The notes beneath the pieces are model-generated. The model had not been told where the DNA came from. It saw only the letters and a list, made by a program, of their open reading frames with translations, and did no database searches. From NCBI RefSeq assembly GCF_001931685.1, contig NZ_MOOY01000008.1, forward strand, positions 124,001 to 188,000: DNA of 64,000 nucleotides. The letters run 5' to 3'. Source of the DNA: Pararhizobium arenae. Its GTDB lineage: Bacteria; Pseudomonadota; Alphaproteobacteria; Rhizobiales; Rhizobiaceae. How positions within the stretch are numbered: position 1 is the stretch's first letter; each line of letters begins with the position of its first letter. Position numbers and translations under genes: made by a program. Shown in pieces: positions 56,235-64,000 of this stretch.

Positions 56235-57074
56235 TTATCCCGCCGCGCCGAATGTCTGAATCCGACCGCCCATGGTCTTGGTCAAGGCCTCGGCGGCAGC
56301 CCGAACGACCGGGCCAAGTGCTGCAATCCTGTCGTCGGGCAGCCGAACCGCGGGGCCGGAGACGGAGATGCCGGCAATGGCTTCCCCGTATTCGTCGAAA
56401 ATCGGTGCAGCGACGCAGCGCATGCCAAGCGTGTGCTCCTCATCATCGATCGACCAGCCCCGTCCTCGAATGTCTGCAATATCGGAGAGAAGCAAGGGCA
56501 GGCTGTCGCGGGTCTTGTCCGTAAAGCGCTGCAGGATTTTCCCGGCAAGCGCGGCTTCGATCCGGCCATCCTCCCATGTCGAAAGGATCGCCTTGCCGAT
56601 ACCCGAGGCGTGGATCGGCCCGCGTCGGCCCGGCCGGAAAAAGGCGCGCATCGGGGCGTGGCTTTCCACCTGCGAGATGAACACGACATCCCCCTGATCC
56701 TCGATGGCGATATTGGCCGTTTCGCCGGAATTTTCCATCAGCCCCTTCAGAAAGGGACGACTGATCGTGCCGAGCTTGCGAAAGCGCAGGTAAGCGGTGC
56801 CGATTTCGAATGCCTTGATCCCGATGGTCCAGACGCCGCTTTCAGGATCGTGGGCGACCATACCGTGCTGGGCAAGCGACGTCAGCAGCCGGTGAACGGT
56901 CGAGGGCGCCATGCCGGACTGGTCGGCCAGGTCGGTCAGGACTGCGCCATCTCCCCGCGCCAAAAGCTCCAGCAATTTCAGGCTGCGATCCAGCACCTGC
57001 ACGGAGGAGGGGGCGGAATTTTCGCTCGCCTTTCGGCCAGGTCGCCCTCTCGTCTTTTCCGGATGCTCCGCCAT
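56235..57074 (-). CDS. IclR-family regulator of the glyoxylate operon
   Basis: 279 residues from ATG 57074 (MAEHPEKTRGRPGRK). HTH: LTDLADQSGMAPSTVHRLLTSL; effector domain with SGETANIAIEDQGDVVFI, ASGIGKAILS and GMRCVAAPIFDEYG, the glyoxylate-binding type of IclR (AllR-like). Divergent from gcl. Repeated ATTTCC(A/G) half-sites near 57180-57205 in the intergenic region may be its site; AllR in E. coli represses gcl and is relieved by glyoxylate. Confidence 0.9.
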   Translation of the reverse strand: MAEHPEKTRGRPGRKASENSAPSSVQVLDRSLKLLELLARGDGAVLTDLADQSGMAPSTVHRLLTSLAQHGMVAHDPESGVWTIGIKAFEIGTAYLRFRKLGTISRPFLKGLMENSGETANIAIEDQGDVVFISQVESHAPMRAFFRPGRRGPIHASGIGKAILSTWEDGRIEAALAGKILQRFTDKTRDSLPLLLSDIADIRGRGWSIDDEEHTLGMRCVAAPIFDEYGEAIAGISVSGPAVRLPDDRIAALGPVVRAAAEALTKTMGGRIQTFGAAG

Positions 57075-57267
57075 GCTGCCCCCCACATCGATTGATCGAA
57101 CGCCGTTTGGCCGGCGTCATTCCGCAGCATGACATAACCGCCTCGTGGCGATTGTTCCAGATTCTTTGAAAATGTTTATTTCCGCATGATGGGATTGATT
57201 TCCATTTAATGATTGATCGCATCTCGGGATGGGGTACCTTCACCCACGAGAGACGGAGGAAATTCCC

Positions 57268-59052
57268 ATGGCAAAAATGCGAGCTGTCGATGCAGCGGTT
57301 CTGGTTCTGGAGAAGGAAGGTGTAGATTGCGCCTTCGGTGTTCCCGGTGCCGCCATCAATCCCTTTTATTCGGCCCTGAAGGCGCGCGGGTCGGTGCGCC
57401 ACATTCTTGCCCGCCATGTCGAAGGTGCGTCCCATATGGCGGAAGGCTATACCCGCGCCGAAGCCGGCAATATCGGCGTCTGCATCGGTACGTCCGGCCC
57501 GGCCGGAACCGACATGATCACCGGCCTCTATTCGGCGTCGGCGGATTCGATCCCGATTCTGTGCATCACCGGTCAGGCGCCGCGTGCGCGGCTGGACAAG
57601 GAAGATTTCCAGGCAGTCGATATTTCCAAGATCGCCGCACCCGTCACCAAATGGGCCGTCACGGTTATGGAGCCGGCGCTGGTTCCGTTCGTCTTCCAGA
57701 AGGCGTTTCACCTGATGCGTTCGGGTCGCCCAGGCCCGGTGCTGGTCGATCTGCCGGTCGATGTCCAGCTCGCCGAGATCGAGTTCGATATCGATACCTA
57801 CGAGCCGATGGCCGTCTACAAGCCCACGGCGACGCGAGCACAGGCCGAAAAGGCGATTGCCATGCTGAACGCGGCGGAGCGGCCGCTGATCGTTGCCGGC
57901 GGCGGTATCATCAATGCCGATGCCTCCGACCTGCTGATCGAATTTGCCGAGATCACCGGTATCCCGGTTATCCCGACCCTGATGGGCTGGGGCACGATCC
58001 CTGACGATCATCCTCTCATGGCCGGCATGTCCGGTCTCCAGACCTCGCATCGCTACGGCAACGCGACGCTTCTGGCTTCCGATTTCGTTTTAGGCATCGG
58101 CAATCGCTGGGCAAATCGCCACACGGGCAATGTCCCGACCTACACGGAAGGCCGCACCTTCATCCATGTCGATATCGAGCCGACCCAGATCGGTCGGGTT
58201 TTCGCCGCGGATTTCGGCATCGTTTCGGATGCCGGGGTTGCGCTGAAACTCTTCCTGGATGTCGCGACTGAATGGAAGTCGGCGGGCAAGCTGCGCGACT
58301 GGTCGGCCTGGGCGGAAGAATGCCAGGACCGCAAGCGCACCATGCTGCGCAAGACGCATTTCGACCAGACGCCGCTCAAACCCCAGCGCGTCTATGAGGA
58401 GATGAACAAGGCTTTCGGTCGCGATACCTGCTACGTCTCGACCATCGGCCTCAGCCAGATTGCCGGCGCGCAGTTCCTGCATGTCTACAAGCCGCGCAAC
58501 TGGATCAATTGCGGTCAGGCCGGCCCGCTCGGCTGGACCCTGCCGGCAGCGCTTGGCGTTCGCGCCGCCGATCCGAACCGCCCGATCGTCGCGCTTTCCG
58601 GCGATTACGATTTCCAGTTCATGATCGAGGAACTGGCGGTCGGCGCCCAGCACAAGCTGCCTTACCTGCATGTGGTCGTGAACAACTCGTATCTCGGCCT
58701 CATCCGACAGGCGCAGCGCGGTCTCAACATGGATTTCGAGGTGAGCCTTGCCTTCGACAATATCAATGCCTCCGGGGATGCGGAACGAGGCTACGGCGTC
58801 GATCACGTTGCCGTCGCCGAAGGGCTCGGCTGCAAGGCCATCCGTGTCCGCAGCCCAAATGAGTTTCAAGAGGCTTTCGCCAGGGCGCAGGCCCTGATGG
58901 CGGAACATCAGGTGCCGGTCGTCATCGAGTTCATTCTGGAGCGCGTCACCAACATCGCCATGGGCGCTGATATCAACGCGGTGGTCGAGTTCGAGGAGCT
59001 TGCCGAGCGCGGCGAAGATGCCCCGACGGCAACGCTCGCGCTTCTCGATTGA
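57268..59052 (+). CDS. gcl: Glyoxylate carboligase (tartronate-semialdehyde synthase)
   Basis: 594 residues. Joins two glyoxylate molecules to tartronate semialdehyde and CO2 with thiamine diphosphate and FAD. Near identity to E. coli Gcl over long stretches (from my knowledge of that sequence): [35 protein letters not shown]. Position 51 is Val (ARHVEGASH) where nearly all ThDP enzymes have Glu, the hallmark of this enzyme. ATG 57268 behind GGAGGAA. Confidence 0.98.
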   Translation: MAKMRAVDAAVLVLEKEGVDCAFGVPGAAINPFYSALKARGSVRHILARHVEGASHMAEGYTRAEAGNIGVCIGTSGPAGTDMITGLYSASADSIPILCITGQAPRARLDKEDFQAVDISKIAAPVTKWAVTVMEPALVPFVFQKAFHLMRSGRPGPVLVDLPVDVQLAEIEFDIDTYEPMAVYKPTATRAQAEKAIAMLNAAERPLIVAGGGIINADASDLLIEFAEITGIPVIPTLMGWGTIPDDHPLMAGMSGLQTSHRYGNATLLASDFVLGIGNRWANRHTGNVPTYTEGRTFIHVDIEPTQIGRVFAADFGIVSDAGVALKLFLDVATEWKSAGKLRDWSAWAEECQDRKRTMLRKTHFDQTPLKPQRVYEEMNKAFGRDTCYVSTIGLSQIAGAQFLHVYKPRNWINCGQAGPLGWTLPAALGVRAADPNRPIVALSGDYDFQFMIEELAVGAQHKLPYLHVVVNNSYLGLIRQAQRGLNMDFEVSLAFDNINASGDAERGYGVDHVAVAEGLGCKAIRVRSPNEFQEAFARAQALMAEHQVPVVIEFILERVTNIAMGADINAVVEFEELAERGEDAPTATLALLD

Positions 59053-59061
59053 TCGCCAACG

Positions 59062-59158
59062 AGAGTTTGTCAGGGAAAAGTGGTAACCGGTTTTCCCGAA
59101 AAGACAACGAAAACAACGAATATGAGAGTTTGTCTGGTTCAATCTGAACCAGACAAAC
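59062..59158. repeat. Composite palindromic repeat between gcl and hyi
   Basis: Two stem-loops joined by a repeated word. Stem 1: GGGAAAA (59073-59079) / TTTTCCC (59091-59097) enclosing GGTAACC. Stem 2: GTTTGTCTGGTTC (59128-59140) / GAACCAGACAAAC (59146-59158), 13 perfect pairs, 5-base loop. The word GAGAGTTTGTC occurs at 59061-59071 and 59125-59135. The first stem resembles dispersed intergenic palindromes (ABC/RIME type) known from rhizobia. Stem 2 ends 4 bases before the AAGGAGG of hyi, so it could affect translation. Confidence 0.7.
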
Positions 59159-59175
59159 GCGAAGGAGGAAATCCC

Positions 59176-59991
59176 ATGCCGAAATTTGCGGCGAACCTGA
59201 CCATGCTTTTCAACGAGGCGCCTTTCCTCGATCGCTTCGCGCTTGCAGCCGAAGCCGGTTTCGAAGGCGTTGAATATCTCTTTCCCTATGACTTCGAGGC
59301 GGAGGCCCTGCGGGCGGCCCTCGATCTCCACGGGTTGACGCAGGTGCTGCACAACCTGCCGGCCGGTGATTGGGCCAGCGGCGAGCGCGGCATCGCCATC
59401 CTGCCGGATCGCATCGACGAATTTCGTCGCGGCGTGGCGTCTGCCATCGATTATGCGACGGCGCTTGGCTGCACCCAGGTCAACTGCCTGTCCGGCATCG
59501 CGCCGGTTGGCGTGGCCGACAGTGTGTTGCGTGACACGTTCGTTGCGAACCTGAAACTCGCCGCCGCGGAACTCGGCAAACACGGCATCCGCCTGCTGAT
59601 CGAGCCGATCAACCGCTTCGATATTCCGGGCTTCTACCTCAACACGGCGGAGCAGGCGGCTTCGATCATCCGCGATGTCGGCAGCGACAACCTCTTCATC
59701 CAGTACGATCTCTACCACCAGCAGCGGACCGAGGGCGAGCTGATCGGTACGTTCAAGAAGCACCAGGCCAGAATTGCCCATGTGCAGCTGGCCGACAATC
59801 CCGGCCGCAACGAGCCGGGCACGGGTGAAATCGCCTATCCCTTCGTTTTCGAGGCGCTGGACGCGCTGGTCTACGACGGCTGGATCGGCTGCGAATACAA
59901 GCCGCGCACCACGACGCAGGAAGGTCTCGGCTGGTTCGCCAAAGCTGGCCGCGCGCCGAAAAGCGCAGACATCATCAAGATCAGGAGCTGA
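59176..59991 (+). CDS. hyi: Hydroxypyruvate isomerase
   Basis: 271 residues, TIM barrel. Interconverts hydroxypyruvate and tartronate semialdehyde. FAANLTMLFNEAPF, LLIEPINRFDIPGFYL and the metal/acid sites YDLYHQQ and GCEYKP are as in E. coli Hyi. ATG 59176 with AAGGAGGAAA at ideal spacing. Confidence 0.96.
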   Translation: MPKFAANLTMLFNEAPFLDRFALAAEAGFEGVEYLFPYDFEAEALRAALDLHGLTQVLHNLPAGDWASGERGIAILPDRIDEFRRGVASAIDYATALGCTQVNCLSGIAPVGVADSVLRDTFVANLKLAAAELGKHGIRLLIEPINRFDIPGFYLNTAEQAASIIRDVGSDNLFIQYDLYHQQRTEGELIGTFKKHQARIAHVQLADNPGRNEPGTGEIAYPFVFEALDALVYDGWIGCEYKPRTTTQEGLGWFAKAGRAPKSADIIKIRS

Positions 59992-59995
59992 GACA

Positions 59996-60880
59996 ATGGC
60001 AACAATCGGTTTTATCGGACTGGGCATCATGGGCACGCCGATGGCGCGCCATCTGCAGGAAGCCGGCCACACGGTCGTCACTTCGAAATTCGTCATCCCG
60101 CCGCGCCAGGAACTGGTCGATGGCGGCCTTGAAATCGTCGAAACGCCGAAGGCGCTGGCCGAAACCGTCGATACGATCATCCTCATGCTGCCGGATACGC
60201 CGGAAGTAAAAGACGTTCTGTTCGGCGAAAACGGGCTGGCCTTCGGTCTTTCCAAGGGCAAGCTTGTGATCGACATGAGCTCGATTTCGCCGATCGAGAC
60301 GAAGGAGTTTGCGAAAAAGATTCGCGATACCGGCGCGGAATACATCGATGCGCCCGTTTCCGGCGGCGAAGTCGGCGCCAAGAATGCGACCCTTTCGATC
60401 ATGTGCGGCGGTGCGGAGGAAAGCTTCGAGCGGGCGCTGCCGCTGTTCAAGCTGATGGGCAAGAACATCACGCTGGTCGGCGATTGCGGCGACGGGCAGA
60501 CTACCAAGGTCGCCAACCAGATCATCGTTGCGCTCACCATCGAGGCCGTTTCCGAAGCCCTGGTGTTCGCCTCCAAGGCCGGCGCCGATCCGGCCCGTGT
60601 CCGCGAGGCGTTGATGGGCGGTTTCGCATCGTCGCGCATTCTTGAAGTGCACGGCGATCGCATGATCAAGCGCACCTTCGATCCGGGCTTCCGCATCTCG
60701 CTGCACCAGAAGGATCTGAACCTCGCGCTGCAGGGGGCAAAATCGCTCGGCATCTCGCTCCCGAACACGGCAGCGACGCAGGAGCTGTTCAACACATGTG
60801 CCGCCAATGGCGATGCCGGGCTCGACCACTCCGGTCTCGTCAAGGCGCTGGAGCGCCTCGCAAATCACGCCGTCGCGTGA
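59996..60880 (+). CDS. glxR: Tartronate semialdehyde reductase
   Basis: 294 residues, beta-hydroxyacid dehydrogenase family: GFIGLGIMGTPMA cofactor site, DAPVSGGEVGAKNATL substrate loop, and catalytic-Lys helix GDGQTTKVANQ. Reduces tartronate semialdehyde to D-glycerate with NADH. Four bases after hyi. The stop-to-start spacing indicates the same transcript. Confidence 0.96.
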   Translation: MATIGFIGLGIMGTPMARHLQEAGHTVVTSKFVIPPRQELVDGGLEIVETPKALAETVDTIILMLPDTPEVKDVLFGENGLAFGLSKGKLVIDMSSISPIETKEFAKKIRDTGAEYIDAPVSGGEVGAKNATLSIMCGGAEESFERALPLFKLMGKNITLVGDCGDGQTTKVANQIIVALTIEAVSEALVFASKAGADPARVREALMGGFASSRILEVHGDRMIKRTFDPGFRISLHQKDLNLALQGAKSLGISLPNTAATQELFNTCAANGDAGLDHSGLVKALERLANHAVA

Positions 60881-60899
60881 CTTAGGTGCATGAGGGAGG

Positions 60900-60936
60900 G
60901 CCGGGCGGTCGGGAGGAGACGACCGCCCGGCATTTT
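60900..60936 (+). terminator. Hairpin between glxR and glycerate kinase
   Basis: 12-bp stem GCCGGGCGGTCG / CGACCGCCCGGC with an 8-base loop, followed by ATTTTG. Terminator-like but with a short U-run; perhaps partial termination or mRNA processing before the kinase gene. Confidence 0.55.
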
Positions 60937-60951
60937 GAGGAGGAGTGGACC

Positions 60952-62223
60952 ATGCCGTCGATCGTCAACCCCCGGGCTTTTCTCGAAACGCTGTTTCACG
61001 CGGCGGTGGCCGCGGCCGATCCGGCAAAGGTGCTTGCCGCCAATCTTCCCGCCCGCCCGAAAGGGCGCACCGTGGTTGTCGGCGCCGGCAAGGGTGCTGC
61101 CCAGATGGCGCAGGCTTTCGAGAAACTCTGGGACGCACCGCTGGAGGGCGTGGTCGTCACCCGGTACGGTTATGGCGCCCCTTGCGAGCGGATCGAGGTG
61201 CTGGAGGCATCTCACCCGCTTCCGGATGAGAACGGCCTGATCGCCTCGGGCCGCCTACTGGATGCCGTCAGCGGTCTGACCGAAGACGATCTGGTTGTCG
61301 CCCTGATCTGCGGCGGCGGCTCGGCATTGCTGCCGGCTCCGGTCGAGGGGCTGACATTGGAAGACGAGATCGCCGTCAACCGCGCGCTTCTGGCCTCAGG
61401 TGCGGCGATCAGCGCAATGAATGCCGTTCGCAAGCAAATTTCCGGGATCAAAGGCGGTCGTTTGGCTGCGGCAGCCTATCCCGCAAAAGTCGTTTCCCTC
61501 GTCGTGTCTGATATTCCGGGTGATGATCCCGCTTTGGTCGCCTCCGGTCCGACTATACCGGACGCAAGCACCCGCGCGGATGCCTTGAAGATCATCGAGC
61601 GCTACCGGCTTGATCTGCCGCCCCGGGTGCATGCCCTCCTGTCGGGGGCGACATCGCTGCCGCCAACTCCAGACGATACCGTCTTCGCCAGAAATGACGT
61701 ACGGCTCGTCGCCTCCGCTGCTGTCTCGCTCGATGCTGCCGCAGAGCTGGCGCAGCGTGCGGGTATTGGCGCTGTCGTGCTTTCGGACGCGATCGAGGGC
61801 GAGGCGGCGGAGGTCGGCCGCGTGCACGCTGCCATCGCGCGGGAGGTCGTCGCCCGCAACCGGCCTTTCCGCAAGCCGGTGGTCATCCTCTCCGGAGGCG
61901 AAACGACAGTAACCCTGCGCGGCAAGGGCAGGGGCGGACGCAACAGTGAGTTCCTGCTGTCCCTCTCGCTGGCCATCGATGGCGCCGGCCCCATTACGGC
62001 GCTTGCCGCCGATACGGACGGAATTGACGGCTCGGAAGACAATGCCGGCGCCTTTGCCGACTGTCAGACCGTCGCAAGGCTCTCGGCCCTTGGCCATGAC
62101 GCCGCTTCGCTGCTGCATGCCAATGACAGCTGGCATGCCTTCTCGGTGCTTGGCGATCTGTTCCGGCCGGGCCCGACCGGCACGAATGTCAACGATTTCC
62201 GGGCGATCCTGATCGGCCGATAA
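60952..62223 (+). CDS. Glycerate 2-kinase, MOFRL/TtuD family
   Basis: 423 residues. Phosphorylates D-glycerate to 2-phosphoglycerate. N-terminal GCKA-type domain ([46 protein letters not shown]) and C-terminal MOFRL domain ([35 protein letters not shown]). GAGGAGGAG before ATG 60952. Last step of the glyoxylate-to-glycolysis route here. Often labelled hydroxypyruvate reductase TtuD, which is an older name. Confidence 0.94.
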   Translation: MPSIVNPRAFLETLFHAAVAAADPAKVLAANLPARPKGRTVVVGAGKGAAQMAQAFEKLWDAPLEGVVVTRYGYGAPCERIEVLEASHPLPDENGLIASGRLLDAVSGLTEDDLVVALICGGGSALLPAPVEGLTLEDEIAVNRALLASGAAISAMNAVRKQISGIKGGRLAAAAYPAKVVSLVVSDIPGDDPALVASGPTIPDASTRADALKIIERYRLDLPPRVHALLSGATSLPPTPDDTVFARNDVRLVASAAVSLDAAAELAQRAGIGAVVLSDAIEGEAAEVGRVHAAIAREVVARNRPFRKPVVILSGGETTVTLRGKGRGGRNSEFLLSLSLAIDGAGPITALAADTDGIDGSEDNAGAFADCQTVARLSALGHDAASLLHANDSWHAFSVLGDLFRPGPTGTNVNDFRAILIGR

Positions 62224-62273
62224 TCGTGCGGGCGGTGGCGAAGGCCCCTTGCCCACATACCGCCGTATGACCT

Positions 62274-62717
62274 TCAGGTCGAAACAAATTTTCCTTCGAA
62301 CCGGGCCTGGAAGTTGCGGCGCTCCGCCTCCTGCCTGAAACAGAGCAAGACGAGTTCGAGATCGTGGGTGCTGTGTTCCCGGCCCAGCAGGCTCAAGCTC
62401 ACCACTGCCGCGCCCGGATAGCTAGCGCTCAGCTGTATCGCAGCCGTGGTAATTTCGCTGGTCGTGAGATCGTTCTGGTGGTCGCTCCGCTCGTAGATCG
62501 ACCAATAGGGAGCATCTTCCCATACCGTGCGAAGAGAATCCACGATCTGCGACTTGAAGGTTTCCACGCTCATGTCCCGCGGCCAGGAGAAGGTGTTGAC
62601 CTTGCTGTCGCTGCGCACGCTACAGTAACCATCGATGCCCTGATTGCTCGACAACGCCAGCTCGATTCTTGCAAAGGCATTGTTCTCATCGATGCGGTTA
62701 CGAAAATAGACTGCCAT
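62274..62717 (-). CDS. Hypothetical protein, 147 residues
   Basis: Soluble protein of mixed alpha/beta content (MAVYFRNRIDENNAFARIE). A central hydrophobic phrase YPGAAVVSLSLLGREHSTHDLELVLLCF is summarised as one beta-strand pair plus helix. No catalytic motif, signal or membrane segment. Convergent with the glycerate kinase. Codon use looks normal. Family not recognised; could be a lone accessory gene. Confidence 0.55.
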   Translation of the reverse strand: MAVYFRNRIDENNAFARIELALSSNQGIDGYCSVRSDSKVNTFSWPRDMSVETFKSQIVDSLRTVWEDAPYWSIYERSDHQNDLTTSEITTAAIQLSASYPGAAVVSLSLLGREHSTHDLELVLLCFRQEAERRNFQARFEGKFVST

Positions 62718-62867
62718 TGGATCGCCGGACGCTGTTTCAAATCAACGATTATCCCGAACCGGCTTTCAAGGGCAAGTCATCGTTCGCTGAAGGTAACATT
62801 CCTGCTCATACCGGCGGGACGGGACGGTGTTTCTCAACCGCCCTTATCCCGCAGGCATATCGGTCCC

Positions 62868-63164
62868 TCAGGTCGCGGAGAAACTGTCCCTGCGATACTG
62901 TTCGACGAGGTTGCGGCAGGCGCGCAGCGTCAGCCCCATCACGGTCAGTGTCGTACCCGCGATACCGCTGCCGGCGAAGGCGCTGGCATCCGTGACGATC
63001 AGGTTCAGCGCATCCCAGAGCTGATTGTAGGGATTGAGCACCGATGCCTCCGGCGTCTCCCCCATGCGGGCGCCGCCCGTTTCGTGGATGGCCGCGCCCT
63101 TGCCCATTTCCTTGAGACCCGTCGGCGAGCCGATGAATGATCTTTCTCCACGGCAGAGGCAGGG
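62868..63164 (-). pseudogene. C-terminal relic of a GMC oxidoreductase
   Basis: Residues AIHETGGARMGETPEASVL, NPYNQLWDALNLIVTDAS and TTLTVMGLTLRAC form the last about 80 residues of GMC flavoenzymes. The rest (about 450 residues) is absent: directly upstream lies the stop of the ThuA-like gene, in the same reading frame. The frame between that stop and SFIGSPTG (about 8 codons) has no GMC sequence. A deletion joining thuA to the end of a GMC gene would explain it. Confidence 0.75.
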
Positions 63165-63812
63165 TCAGGGCCGCGTCGCCCAGAGCAGGCCCCGTTCGAA
63201 GATCGTGCGCATCTCAGGCACATCGAACTCATCGGCGGTGTGCCCCAGCGCGCTGTAGAAGACGTGACCTTGTCTAAAGCGGCGCTTCCACACCACCGGC
63301 ATCACCACGCCATCGATAAAGTCCAGGTGGTGTGCGCTGAAGGTTGTCGTCGCCAGCACGTCGTTGCTCGGGTCGATATGCATGAAATATTGTTCGGAGC
63401 GGTAGTCGAAGCTGCCGATGCCCGCCATGATCGGGTCGTCCGGCCTGGTTATATCGACGCGGTAGTCGATGATGTCGCCGGGATGCGCGACCCATTGTCC
63501 GCCGACCATGAACTGATAATCCGGTTCGTTGCGGAAACTGTCGCCCATCGTGCCGTGAAAGCCGGCAAGTCCGGTGCCGCCGGAAACCGCCGCGACGAGG
63601 TTGTTGAGCTCATCCTTTTCGATCGTGGACATCGTAACGACGGGCACGATCAAGTCCAGTTGCGCGATGGCGGGATCGGCAAGCGCTTTCGTTCCCGCTT
63701 CAAGGCGGACGTCGTAGCCGTGGCCAGCGAGGATATCCCTGACGATCCCCGCGCTCCGTTCCGGCGTATGGCCTTCCCAGCCGCCCCAAAAAATCAATGC
63801 TGTCTTGCTCAT
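63165..63812 (-). CDS. ThuA-like (class I glutamine amidotransferase-like) protein
   Basis: 215 residues. ThuA fold: ALIFWGGWEGHTPERSAGI, LIVPVVTMSTIEKDEL, GFHGTMGDSFRNEP, FVGGQWVAHPGD-like MVGGQWVAHPG and GHVFYSALGHTADEF. ThuA proteins accompany sugar-oxidation and ABC-import loci in rhizobia (trehalose utilisation in S. meliloti), but the chemistry is not known. GGGAGGA precedes ATG 63812. The neighbouring GMC oxidoreductase, its usual partner, is deleted. Confidence 0.88.
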   Translation of the reverse strand: MSKTALIFWGGWEGHTPERSAGIVRDILAGHGYDVRLEAGTKALADPAIAQLDLIVPVVTMSTIEKDELNNLVAAVSGGTGLAGFHGTMGDSFRNEPDYQFMVGGQWVAHPGDIIDYRVDITRPDDPIMAGIGSFDYRSEQYFMHIDPSNDVLATTTFSAHHLDFIDGVVMPVVWKRRFRQGHVFYSALGHTADEFDVPEMRTIFERGLLWATRP

Positions 63813-63826
63813 GCAGTCCTCCCTTG

Positions 63827-63850
63827 CGCCGCGTCATTGATGACGCGGCG
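63827..63850. other. Inverted repeat upstream of thuA-like gene
   Basis: CGCCGCGTCA / TGACGCGGCG with a TTGA loop, between the ThuA-like gene and the upstream leftward kup-like gene. No T-run, so its role as terminator is uncertain. Confidence 0.5.
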
Positions 63851-63924
63851 ATCGCTGGTTGTCACCTGCCGCCCTGCGGGAAACAGGTGAAAAACTCAGG
63901 AGAAGGCCGGGAGCTTGCCGGCGA

Positions 63925-64000
63925 TCAGATGGTCACCTGTTCGCCGATTTCGACCACGCGGTTGGCGGGCAGCTTGAAATAGCTTGAGGGATCGATGCCG
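63925..64000 (-). CDS. C-terminal end of a probable Kup-type potassium transporter (rest outside window)
   Basis: Last 24 residues visible (YFKLPANRVVEIGEQVTI end). The pattern FxLPxNRVxExGxQVxI is how Kup potassium transporters finish. The remainder of the gene lies beyond the right edge. Confidence 0.65.
   Translation of the reverse strand, partial: GIDPSSYFKLPANRVVEIGEQVTI

Noticed and set aside
58090-60843. Very long open frame (917 codons) on the minus strand
   Set aside because: Opposite gcl, hyi and glxR, all highly conserved enzymes; no own domain or promoter.
1-64000. CRISPR arrays, insertion sequences, integrases, prophage
   Set aside because: No regularly spaced repeats, transposase or integrase motifs were seen on either strand.

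Overview
The window reads as chromosome of an alphaproteobacterium of the Rhizobiales, most likely Rhizobiaceae (Rhizobium, Agrobacterium, Ensifer or Shinella type). The basis is the core gene order murA - DUF2948 - hisD - UPF0262 - LMW phosphatase-like - infA - maf - yacG - tRNA-Phe, the high GC content, a GTTC-N7-GTTC LexA-type box, many ABC transporters for polyols and siderophores, and a membrane urate oxidase of the PuuD type. The species cannot be fixed from the sequence alone. No CRISPR array, insertion sequence, phage or plasmid backbone was seen.

Layout. (1) 1-4831, minus: N-terminal 1610 residues of a type I polyketide/fatty acid synthase (KS-AT-DH-degenerate methyltransferase-like region), cut by the window edge. 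Divergent to it at 5249 is a Wza/KpsD-like polysaccharide export lipoprotein; the pair resembles rhizobial capsule (rkp-1) loci. (2) 6592-8321, minus: four small uncharacterised proteins, one (59 residues) behind a near-consensus promoter overlapped by a LexA box, then tRNA-Thr. (3) 8477-14630, plus: conserved housekeeping block ending in tRNA-Phe. (4) 14918-21064: accessory genes (GST, HxlR regulator, decayed SRPBCC gene, TetR with a palindromic operator beside prolyl oligopeptidase, a lipoprotein, a cupin). (5) 21217-30387: nine-gene polyol uptake and oxidation operon with a divergent AraC regulator. (6) 30457-34867: TetR/SDR pair with twin operators, another SDR, LysR and an isochorismatase-like hydrolase. 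(7) 35212-43606: AraC regulator, TonB-dependent siderophore receptor, and a divergent five-gene operon (binding protein, two permeases, ATPase, siderophore-interacting reductase). (8) 43907-62223: purine salvage and catabolism, from purine permease and guanine deaminase through xanthine dehydrogenase, urate hydroxylase, HIU hydrolase, OHCU decarboxylase/allantoinase fusion and ureidoglycolate lyase to glyoxylate, followed by the glyoxylate-to-glycerate operon gcl-hyi-glxR-glycerate kinase under an IclR regulator. (9) 62274-64000: orphan gene, C-terminal relic of a GMC oxidoreductase, a ThuA-like gene and the 3' end of a probable kup.

How the genes work together: regions 5, 7 and 8 are each close to self-contained. 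Region 8 can take guanine or xanthine to 2-phosphoglycerate, but no allantoicase is present in the window. Region 5 imports a pentitol or similar polyol and offers four dehydrogenases to make ketoses, but no kinase is present. The most unusual signals are the LexA-controlled 59-residue ORF, the composite palindromic repeat between gcl and hyi, the unexplained two-helix membrane protein inside the polyol operon, and the synthase with a degenerate methyltransferase region.
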